Below, one piece after another: positions 1-7,971 of a DNA stretch of 12,026 nucleotides. Both the position numbers and the translations under genes were made by a program. The notes beneath the pieces were generated by a model, which saw only the letters and a program-made list of their open reading frames with translations, was not told the origin of the DNA and made no database searches. Source of the DNA: Porogramme epimiltina (lineage: Eukaryota > Basidiomycota > Agaricomycetes > Polyporales > Polyporaceae); NCBI GenBank assembly GCA_900155495.1, contig FTLJ01001179.1:1-12026 (forward strand), in the 5' to 3' direction. The first letter of the stretch is position 1. Each line of letters opens with the position of its first letter.

Positions 1-56
1 CCCCTCCCCAGTCCGTTCCCCCTCCCATATTCCCTGGGACCCCACGATCGTTCAAA

Positions 57-1346
57 ATGACGCTCTTTGCCCGCCTGTTCGTTGTCGCGGCCGCGCTCCC
101 GCTCGTATTCGCTAGCCCCAACTACGGCTCCAGCAGCAGCAGCTCCTGCGGTTCCAGTGAATTCTAGTGAGTATTTTGCGTCTAGCGCTGGCTTGTGCTG
201 ACCACGAATGTTCTCCTAGCTGGAGCGGTAAGGACTGCTGCTTGCCTCACGGCGGTTCCTCGAACGCGCCCAAGCCCCCCAGCGGCACTTCCTGCCCGAG
301 CTCTTGGGAGTGGAACAACGGCAAGAACTGCTGTGTCCCCCAACACCCTACCACTACTACCCCCTCCTGCTCGTCTGGCTGGGGATGGAACTCGAGCAAG
401 AACTGCTGCTTGCCTCACAGCGCGACGTCCACGGTCCACACCACCGCGCATACGACTTCCGTCTACACGCCTCCCGCCCACACCACGTCCACGTCCGTCC
501 ACACGACCTCCGTCCACACCACGTCCGTGTACACCCCTCCCTCGCACACTACGACCGTCCACACCACCACCGCCCACACGACGAGTGCTCCCCCGGCCTC
601 TTCGAGCAGCTCCTGCCCGTCGAACCAGTGGTAGTAAGTACTTGTCGATCTCATCAGCCGTGGATCGATCTGATGAGTTGCGCTAGCTGGGGTGACAAGA
701 GCTGCTGCTTGCCTCACGGTGGCTCGCCCAACCCCCCGAGCCCCCCGAAGGGAACCGGCTGCCCGTCGAACTGGGAGTGGAACACCGGCAAGAACTGCTG
801 CGTCCCCCACCACCCCGACCAGCCTCCCCCGCAGTGCAGCAGCGGCTGGGGCTGGGACAACGGCTCGAAGTGCTGCTTCCCTCACACCACGACGACCAAG
901 ACGACCACTCCGTCCAGCAAGCCTAACAGCGGCAACTCTGGCTACGGCGGTTCGTACGGCAACTCGGGCTACGGCAACCACAACTCCGGCCACTGGAAGC
1001 GTGCCCACGGCAAGGCTCGCTCGGTCTCTCTTTGCCCTAACGGCATGGAGGCTTGCCCGCTCTCCTCGTCGGGTCTGAGCGACGACTTCCAGTGCTTCGA
1101 CACCCGCACCGACCTCGAGTCGTGCGGTGGCTGCGCGTCTACCGGCGCCGGCCAGGACTGCACGGCCATCGACGGTGCCTGGAACGTCGGTTGCAAGGAG
1201 GGCCAGTGTGTCGGTGAGTGATCATTGTTCTTCATCACTGCGGTGATCTTTTTCGAGCAGATGCTGACGGCATTTCACTTCCAGTCTACACCTGCGCTGC
1301 GGGCTACCTCCGCTCCGCCGACAACAAGGCCTGCGTCAAGGTCTAA
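57..1346 (+). CDS. Secreted cysteine-rich protein with CPL1-like C-terminal domain (PriA/CPL1 family), 4 exons, 370 aa
   Basis: Exons 57-166, 220-633, 687-1213 and 1285-1346 join in phase into 370 aa. The N-terminus is a signal peptide (MTLFARLFVVAAALPLVFA, cut near residue 20). Residues about 30-105 and 160-245 are two copies of a module holding three units of the form WxWxxxKxCC(L/V)PH, each led by a CPS or CSS. Between them, residues about 109-156 are a His/Thr/Pro-rich linker. A Gly/Ser/Tyr/Asn stretch leads to Lys279-Arg280 (GHWKR), a probable Kex2 site. The rest (LCPNGMEACP, then CFDT, ESCGGCAS, AWNVGC, YTCAAGY) matches the CPL1-like domain of basidiomycete secreted proteins such as PriA. 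The exact role of this family is poorly known; a cell-wall or extracellular role is inferred. The start is the first ATG and gives the signal peptide. Family assignment is from memory of the motif pattern, not a search. Confidence 0.87.
220..888 (+). repeat. Duplicated Cys/Trp-rich coding module (two copies, about 200 bases each)
   Basis: Copy one spans about 220-420 and copy two about 687-888. They align codon for codon: both begin right after an intron acceptor, run through CCLPHGGS, then a CPS-x-WEWN unit ending CCVP, then CSSGWGW ending in CC(L/F)PH. DNA identity is plainly high, but introns and linkers differ. The upstream exon ends are also alike: each is a Ser run followed by C-x-S and a split Tyr codon. 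Confidence 0.85.
433..583 (+). repeat. Degenerate tandem repeat encoding a His/Thr linker
   Basis: Imperfect short repeats of GTCCACACCACG type encode VHTT, AHTT, SVYTPP and similar blocks, about 12 copies in a row. The encoded stretch lies between the two Cys modules of the secreted protein. Dense Thr/Ser/Pro suggests O-glycosylation, and the regularly spaced His suggests metal or acid-responsive binding; both are inferences. Confidence 0.75.
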
Positions 1347-2162
1347 ACGCTTCCGAGCGTCACCCAGGTCAGGCCCAGACACGCGGATCAATAGTCCGCA
1401 CGTCTCGGGTTGCATTGATCACACGTTGAAACAATCTAAGTCTGAAGATGAAGAACACGTCCATTCCTTCTCGGTGTCACACTCGTTGTCTCTGCTCACT
1501 CGTGGGGCTACACATTCTTAGCACATTGCCATCGGATATTTGCACAGCGCTTTCGGACATTTGTTGGACTCGAACGAGCCTCACGAACGATGCCTTGGTA
1601 CGATATGGAACGTATGCGTATAGTGCTACGGGTACTCGTGGCGGCTTCGTACTATTACTCTATTAGCTGACATACCGGTCGACGCTCCCCACACGAACAC
1701 GCCTGCTTATTTTATTTATCTTCGTCTTCATGCTTTCCGGATCGTAGATTGGGGGCGGTGGGGAGTGGTACAGTCTTGTCGTAGATCTACGTGTACTTGT
1801 CGTCGATACGTACTACGAGTCTCAACAAGGCGTTTGTACTTTCTTTCATGCGTGAAACACATCTATGCACCTGCAGTCTACTGCGCGGGATTGCCATTAC
1901 AATATATATACCCTGGACGTTTCCGCCCACTTCCCCGCTACTGCGGAGGCCGGTTGTTTGTGTTGTGGGTCCCAACTCCCACTACGTTCAAAGTGCCGGA
2001 ACCTCCGTCCAACCTTCATCCGGTGGTTGCCCAGCGACAGCCCCGGGGTTGCGGGACCGGGCGATTGGGGGGCTTGGCCGAGCCCGCTCCCGAGGCGTGG
2101 CTGTGCAGTTCTTCGCAGCACGTGAGCCGAACGCGGTCGGGCACCAACCTCCTGCTACCCAC
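1347..2162. other. Intergenic stretch without a supported gene
   Basis: The first part is presumably the 3' UTR of the secreted-protein gene. I find no ORF with splice sites or family features, and no tRNA T-loop signature. Small items seen are a 12-base palindrome CGTAGATCTACG at 1780-1791 and an AT run with TATATATA at about 1902-1909. That AT run has no nearby downstream coding start. Open frames at 1765-2202 look like chance, with no composition or motif support. Confidence 0.6.
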
Positions 2163-2223
2163 CCAATCACAGAAGCCCGCCATAGTTAAAGTTCTGTCGT
2201 GACCTCCCCGGTGAAGGTATAAG
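2163..2223 (+). promoter_or_regulatory. Probable core promoter of the 2407 gene (CCAAT and TATA)
   Basis: CCAAT lies at 2163-2167 and TATAAG at 2218-2223, about 50 bases apart. They are followed by a pyrimidine-rich leader of roughly 180 bases up to the ATG at 2407. Spacing fits a conventional fungal promoter. This is inferred from position and motif only. Confidence 0.5.
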
Positions 2224-2406
2224 AGTGAGAGGACATTCAAACCTGCCCCCGTTCGTCTTGCCTCCTCCGCTCGCGCCCTCAAGCTGCCCCTGGCCTCTCA
2301 TCCCAACTCTACTGGTCCTCGAGACCGCGCAAGCCGCGTCCTCGTTCCGCTCCGTCGCTCGTTCTCGCCTTCCTGTCGTCCTCCACAATCTACACTTAGC
2401 GTCAAG

Positions 2407-3268
2407 ATGCCCGCCATCTCTCGAGCCTTCGCCCTCGGTCTGAGTGCCGCCATCCTCGTGTCTACCCTTGGCCCCTCTTCGGCTCCCTCCCTGACTGCGC
2501 TGGCCGCCCCGATTCCCGTGCCTGCCCCGCCCACTATTCGTCTCGCGGACTACGCAGCTCGGCCTCCGGTCTTCAAGAATGCTACTATGGTCCCCCCTCT
2601 GGGGGATGTCGCGGCCGCCCAGCATGAGAACGGCATGGCGGTTGTTCAGCATACCACGTCGGATCCTCCTGCCTTGCAGCGCCGCCAGCTGGACATTTTG
2701 ACCACGTTGTCTAGTCACTTGAACATCATCAGTGCGTTGACTCCAGCTGGTCTCTCCCGTGATTGCGAACTCACTCCTGCATTCTTCAGGCGACCTCGCG
2801 GCTCGCTCTGACTCTGAGCGCTCTGACCCAGACTTCTGCAGCCAGGCGATCAGCGCGGTCACTGCGTACCAGACGGATCTCCTCAACTTCCAGAACTTCT
2901 TGGGCGAGTCGGACAAGGGTCTCGGATTCTATGACCCCAGCAACCAGTTGGAGGAGTCGATCAAGGAGCTGGTCAACTCGGTGAAGGACTCCTTGAAGTG
3001 GATCGACCAGCTGGTGTACAACATCCCTGGTTTGGGTCCGACTCTGGGACCAAGTGAGTGTGAATAGGACATCCTTATGACGGCATTTTACTCACTATTA
3101 TCGTCAGTTGTGTACCAGATCAAGTGTATCCTCATCGGGGTCTTGGATTTCCTCGAAGACTTCCTCGACAGCCTTCTCAACGAGCTCGCCCCAACACTTA
3201 ACGCGCTTATCGGGCAGGCGACGACGACAGCCTGCACTAATGGATGGTCATGCGACGGTCTTTTGTAA
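2407..3268 (+). CDS. Small secreted protein of unknown function, 3 exons, 249 aa
   Basis: Exons 2407-2731, 2790-3053 and 3108-3268 join in phase into 249 aa; the introns are 58 and 54 bases with GTGCGT and GTGAGT donors and CAG acceptors. The N-terminus MPAISRAFALGLSAAILVST is a signal peptide, probably cut after ALA near residue 33. A Pro/Ala-rich segment follows, then Arg92-Arg93 (LQRRQL), a likely dibasic processing site. The remainder is mostly predicted amphipathic helix (VTAYQTDLLNFQNFLGES, then a region rich in Leu/Ile/Asp ending FLDSLLNELAPTLNALIG). It holds the only four cysteines: 125, 203, 239 and 245. I do not recognise a named domain. It resembles the many orphan secreted proteins of agaricomycetes. 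The first exon, if left unspliced, ends 26 residues after the donor. Confidence 0.75.
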
Positions 3269-3534
3269 CTCGTCTGGTGGAGATTAAAAGGCTCTTGAGC
3301 GAACCTTTGTTCCAGTACATCACTAGAGGGCCGGTTCCCGTGTCACTGTCGTTCTGTAGTAATCTGTTAATTGTTCTCATACCCCGTATGAACTGGATGG
3401 CGCGTCGAGAGCAGCTCGATATTGAAGCACGCACGAACTTGATGTTATACGATGAGCCATCCATTATATGCGCAACACCCTGATGCTATACATGTACGCA
3501 GATCGGGTGAGATAGGGTAAACGGAGAGCTAGAT
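3269..3534. other. Convergent intergenic region (3' ends of two genes)
   Basis: This 266-base gap separates the stop of the plus-strand secreted protein from the stop of the minus-strand membrane protein. It must hold both 3' UTRs and polyadenylation sites. Open frames crossing it on either strand show no features of real genes. Confidence 0.6.
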
Positions 3535-4398
3535 TTATTCTTCGTATACCCATCGTTCTGCGAGGGGCCCAATGAAGGGTATCTGAAAGCGCACGAGGCC
3601 GTTGCGAGCTGCATCTATATATGCGCGCCATCTGTAACACGCTGGTCAGAACCGACAATGGTCGTTAACAACTGGTCAGTACTCACGACATGTAGAGGGA
3701 CGGTATCACTAGCAGAAGGGTAAACACAGTACGGAGGAACGGGGGGAATTGAAGAAGTGACGCAAGTATGCGTAAGATTACAAGCGGCGTGGTAAGTAAA
3801 GCAGACTGATATGCTGCAGAGGTCGTCAGCTCTGTGTGCCTTCTGGGGCGAGCAAGGATAGACTGACCGTGGAAACGGACAAAGTCATTGTATGTCTCCA
3901 TGATAAGGAGAGTCAGAGCTAGTAGCCATGCATGAGTCGACCGACGATAAAAGGAGGCATCTAAGCACGCACCTGACACCGGCCCCAAGATGTACGCAAA
4001 CGCAGCGAGCATGTCGACGCGGAGCCCATGCCGCGTCTCCCACATGCTCGTCCCGTTCTCCGCCTCCGCGTCCTCGACGGCGCCGAGGCCGCCCGCCTGC
4101 GAGGTATTGAAGGTGGGGATGCCGCCCGACTGGTAGGACGCGGCGCCGCCCTGCTGCGCCCCCGCGGGGAACCAGGCGCGGGCGGCGCCGCTGTGTGAGG
4201 TCGATGCTGGTGCGGAGGTGTGGGAGGGGTCGTCTGGCGGCGGGGTCTGCGTGTGCGCACGAACGCCAAGGACGGGGGAGAGGTGGGGGAGATGAGATCA
4301 TTGTGTTGGAGACTTGGAGGAATAAAGAGGCATTTGCGCGGACTCACGTATGCGGCGAAGGACGCGAAGTGCGAGCGGGTGTTGTTGCTCATGCTCAT
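3535..4398 (-). CDS. Small multi-pass membrane protein, DUF4870/Tic20-like (UPF0132 type), 5 exons, 199 aa
   Basis: Minus-strand exons 4398-4348, 4246-3973, 3918-3868, 3813-3687 and 3631-3535 join in phase into 199 aa. The first 80 or so residues are hydrophilic and low in complexity (Ser, Gly, Ala, Gln). Then come WETRHGLRVDMLAAFAYILG (residues about 87-105, first membrane segment) and the family hallmark ETYNDFVRFHAYQSALL (116-132). Two more hydrophobic segments lie near 131-147 and 150-168. The protein ends RAYIDAARNGL followed by GPLAERWVYEE. Related bacterial, plastid and fungal proteins have three or four membrane spans; the function in fungi is not established. The ATG at 4398 is used; an in-frame ATG two codons later (4392) is also possible. 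Introns are 101, 54, 54 and 55 bases. Confidence 0.87.
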
Positions 4399-4635
4399 GC
4401 TGGGCTATACACTCGCGCGGTGGACGGGGTGGTGGAATAAATAGAGCAAGAGAGGAGGTGGCGGAGGGGGTAGAGAGGCTGCGCTGCCCCGGACTGTGCA
4501 CTGGCTGGAGACAGGTCGCCTGGACCGGTTCAAGCGCCAAAGCTCTCTGCGCAATTGGCTGCGCCCTCCGGACCACGTCCGGACCGCACTCACCATGGGC
4601 GTTTAAATTATTCCTCCCTCTGCACTTGCTCGCCA
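4399..4635. promoter_or_regulatory. Divergent promoter between the membrane-protein gene and DRS1
   Basis: Only 237 bases separate the two start codons, so the region should drive both genes. It contains a perfect inverted repeat TCCGGAC-CAC-GTCCGGA at 4567-4583, which also reads as CGG-N7-CCG, a spacing seen for zinc-cluster regulators. An ATTGG (reverse CCAAT) lies at 4554-4558 and a CCAAT at 4633-4637 overlaps the DRS1 start. No clear TATA box is seen. Binding by any factor is inferred. Confidence 0.6.
4567..4583. repeat. Perfect 7-3-7 inverted repeat in the divergent promoter
   Basis: The arms TCCGGAC (4567-4573) and GTCCGGA (4577-4583) are exact reverse complements around CAC. Each arm carries the self-complementary hexamer TCCGGA. 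The position is about 55 bases before the DRS1 ATG and about 170 bases before the membrane-protein ATG. Confidence 0.8.
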
Positions 4636-7364
4636 ATGTCCAAAAGCCAGACAATAACGGAAGAGGGCGTTGAACTCGATCCGGAGTTCACGTTCGACCT
4701 ATCAGGGGACCCATATAGCTCGTTCCTGGACGAGCACCTCGATGTGCAGGACCTTGTGAAAAAGGGCTCCAAGCCGGTACGCCAAAAATTCGCGTGTAAT
4801 TCTTGTGGCTGCTGATGGACGAGCAGGAACCCATCTCAGTGGACGATATCATAGCGCGGAGAAAACTTCGCGCAACCACTGGAAAACGGAAACGACCTGT
4901 CGAAGACGAGGGGGACGACGAGGACGAGGATGAGGATGAGGACGGGGATGAGAGCGGGTCGGGGGAGGATGAAGACGAGGGCGACGAGGACGACGAGTCT
5001 GATGCGGTGGAGGAAGAATTTGCGGAACTGTCCGAGGGCGACGAAGAAGACGACCCTCTAGCGACATCGGGAGAGGATGAAGAAGAGGACGAGGGCGCAG
5101 ATTCAGAGGCTGAATCGGAAGACTCAGAGGCAGCGGCCGACGACGGTGCATCCTCCTCGGGCGACGAGTCTGAAGAAGAGACACAGGCCGAGAAGGAGCG
5201 GAAAGCAGCTTTCTTCGACTCCGAGTCCGCACCCGCCGAAGCCCACACCTCCTTCCTCTCCATGAACCTTTCACGGCCGATCATCAAATCCCTCAGCTCA
5301 ATGGGCTTCACCGCACCTACACCCATCCAGGCCGCCACCATCCCTGTCGCGCTGCTAGGCAAGGACGTCGTCGGAAACGCGGTCACAGGTTCCGGAAAGA
5401 CTGCCGCGTTCATCATTCCTATGCTGGAGCGTCTCATGTACCGTGACAGAGGGAAGAAGGCGGCTGCAACGAGATGTCTCGTTCTCGTTCCTACACGCGA
5501 ACTTGGTGTGCAATGTTACGAAGTTGGGACGAAACTCGCCGCGCACACAGACATACGATTTGCTCTGGTCGTAGGTCCGTAGTCTCAACCCTCCAGTGTT
5601 GCGAAGTTCTCATCGCTTTACTCTGTAGGTGGACTTTCTGTGAAGTCTCAAGAGGCCACTCTCAGGACACGGCCGGATGTCGTTATTGCAACCCCAGGTC
5701 GTCTCATTGACCATATCCGCAATTCCCCCACGTTCACGCTTGATGCTCTCGACATCCTCGTTCTCGATGAGGCCGACCGAATGCTCTCGGACGGTTTCGC
5801 GGACGAGTTGACGGAGATCATCAAGTCATGTCCGACGTCGCGCCAAACAATGCTCTTCTCAGCAACGATGACCGACTCAGTGGACGAGCTTGTACGGATG
5901 TCGCTGAACAAGCCGGTCAGGTTGTTCGTGGACCCCAAAAGGAGTACAGCGAGAGGGCTTCTGCAGGAGTTCGTTCGCGTGCGAGCAGGGAAAGAGGCAG
6001 AGCGGTCTGCGCTTCTTGTATCTCTGTGCAAAAGGACATTTAAGTCTCGAGCTATCATCTTCTTCCGAAGTAAGAAGCTTGCTCACCAGATGCGCATCGT
6101 CTTCGGCCTCTTCGACATGAAGTGTGACGAACTTCACGGAGATCTCACGCAGGAGCAGGTCCGTTCTCACCATGGCCTATGCGGCCGTCTTCTTGCTGAC
6201 TGGCATGGCAGAGATTGAAAGCGCTTCAACAATTCCGTGACGGCGCGGTGGATTATCTTATGGCGACAGACTTGGCCTCTCGCGGTCTCGACATCAAGGG
6301 TGTGGAGACGGTCATCAACTATGACATGCCTGGCCAGCTCGCGCAGTATCTCCACCGTGTGGGTCGTACAGCTCGCGCGGGAAAGAAAGGACGGTACGCC
6401 CGCTCGCTCCGCCGATGTCTCTCATGCCGCTTATGCTTAATCCATTGTTTGACAGTTCTGTCACGCTTGTGGGCGAGGCTGACCGTAAGATGCTCAAGGC
6501 GGCCATCAAGCACTCCTCCGGCGAGGACCAAGTCCGACATCGGCAAGTACCGCCAGAAGTGGTTAGCAAGTGGTCTCAGAAGCTCGACAACTTCAAAGGC
6601 GAGATATCTGAAATTCTGCAAGAGGAAAAGGAGGAGAAGCATGTACGTCCTAGCGGTGACTCCACAAACCCTACACAGGCGTCCTCATACGACTTTATTC
6701 CCTTTACAGATACGTCAGGCCGAGATGGAGCTGAAGAAGGGGGAGAACATGATCGAGCACGAAGCGGAGATCTTCTCGCGGCCCGCCCGTACGTGGTTCC
6801 AGACGGGGAAGGAGAAAGCCAAAGCAGAGGGTGAGCACTATTTCGGCTGTCATCCCGTGATACCCCAAACCAACTATCCGACTGCCAGCGTTGAGCAAGG
6901 CGCAGTACGAGGCCGGGCTCGACCTGGGCAAAAAGGGCAAGGCGAAAGAGTCGTCTGAAGCGAAGGTACGTAAAGCTCGTGGTAGTTGATCCGCCCGCCC
7001 CAACTGATCGCGCGCGTCATGCCAGCCCAAACGAGACAAGTTTGCCGGGCTTTCGAGGCGGGCTAAGCGGAGGAAGATGGCAATGGAGGAGGACGAGGCC
7101 GGGGAGACGGGAGCGATCAAGGCTGCTGTGCGTTCTGCCAAGAAGGCGTCGCGGCCAGCGAAGATTGGCGAGCCCGAGCGGCGTCCCGCGTCGAAGAAGG
7201 ACAAGAAGAGGAAGTCCGGCTCAGCAAAGTCTGTGACGAAATCGAAGGGCGGGGCGTTCGACAAAGATATGGGGCAGAGGTCAGCGCGGGAGGGGGTTCG
7301 TGCAAAGAAGGGGGACGTGATCGGGGGTATGGGGAAGAAAAAGGGCGGGAAGCGGAAGTCGTAA
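4636..7364 (+). CDS. DRS1: DEAD-box ATP-dependent RNA helicase DRS1 (DDX27 orthologue), 8 exons, 774 aa
   Basis: Exons 4636-4776, 4827-5574, 5629-6158, 6212-6393, 6456-6642, 6710-6830, 6889-6965 and 7026-7364 join in phase into 774 aa, close to the usual length of about 750. The N-terminus has a basic GKRKR (66-70) and a long Asp/Glu/Ser tract (73-172). The helicase core is complete: Q motif with F208 and Q215, motif I TGSGKT (234-239), PTRELG (269-274), DEAD (343-346), SAT (374-376), TDLASRG (492-498) and HRVGR (521-525). After the core come [17 protein letters not shown], typical of DRS1, and a Lys-rich tail. DRS1 acts in the nucleolus in 27S pre-rRNA processing and 60S assembly. Introns are 50, 54, 53, 62, 67, 58 and 60 bases, all GT-AG. 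No catalytic residue is missing. It is divergent from the membrane-protein gene. Confidence 0.95.
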
Positions 7365-7971
7365 GCGGCATTTGTAGGTTCACGACTTCTTCTGTCGTTA
7401 GGTTTCATTCGCTCGCCCCTGCCCACGCACCTTTTTCTGCTCTTTGCGTGCTGCTTTTGTGTTCTTACGCTGTCTCCATAACGCCTGTCAGCCCCTTCCT
7501 CATCATAGTCATCAGCTGCCAGTATTTGCCCACTGGGAGCGGATTGAATGGGTGACTTAGTATCTGTGAAACTCGGGCTGCTGAAGTCAACACAGATTCA
7601 CGCTACACATTTCCTTCAAGAAATGAGAGGAAGTTGATGCTCGTGACATCTATGAGCGTGACACTGCTGTGACTGTACGCGAATCTTACGCGTTTGGGCG
7701 GGCGCCTGTGTTTGTGTTCTCCAAACGGCGACTCCGAGTGGCCAGTCTCTCCTGAATGTATGCTTTGCCTCTTGTCTCCATGAAAACCCCCTGTGTTGTT
7801 TGCGCCACACAAGATATACACGTTCCTATATAACCGGGTGGTCTGAGTACGCTCTCAAATTGTTCCAAACTTCTCCGTCTTCAACCCCGTGATTCTCGGA
7901 GGCGTACCGTAGGCAAGTGCACTACACTCGGGATTAGAACCGTCTAACATCGACGTATCTAGTTCACACTC
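7365..7971. other. Intergenic stretch: DRS1 3' UTR and APC4 promoter
   Basis: No gene is supported here. TATATAA at 7827-7833 lies about 140 bases before the APC4 start and may be its TATA box. Between them a CTAAC at 7944-7948 followed by CTAG ending at 7962 looks like a branch point and acceptor. Short minus-strand frames at 7603-7868 have no support. Confidence 0.5.
7827..7833 (+). promoter_or_regulatory. TATA-like element upstream of APC4
   Basis: TATATAA sits about 140 bases before the APC4 ATG at 7972, consistent with a leader of roughly 110 bases. No upstream CCAAT was matched with confidence. Confidence 0.4.

Noticed and set aside
463..1008. Minus-strand open frame rich in Val/Ala/Arg
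   Set aside because: It is antisense to the Cys-rich secreted gene, and stays open only because of codon bias and repeats on the coding strand.
304..1221. A single 305-codon plus-strand ORF as the gene
   Set aside because: Its first half is out of frame with the Cys module and runs through intron 634-686; only the part from 687 on is real coding sequence. The spliced model gives a signal peptide and matching repeat units.
1765..2202. 145-codon plus-strand open frame in the intergenic stretch
   Set aside because: No start context, splice pattern, composition or motif supports it; overlapping frames of similar length exist on both strands.
2167..2916. Minus-strand open frame of 249 codons
   Set aside because: It lies antisense to the leader and first exons of the secreted-protein gene, is rich in Arg/Gly/Ser as expected from GC-rich antisense, and has no domain. 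It is a shadow.
3535..3570. Apparent one-base slip near the end of the membrane-protein gene
   Set aside because: On re-reading, the strand has four G before CCC, so the frame continues through GPLAERWVYEE to TAA with no frameshift.
4688..5437. Minus-strand Ser-rich open frame of 249 codons
   Set aside because: The poly-Ser is just the reverse reading of the Asp/Glu codons of the DRS1 acidic tract.
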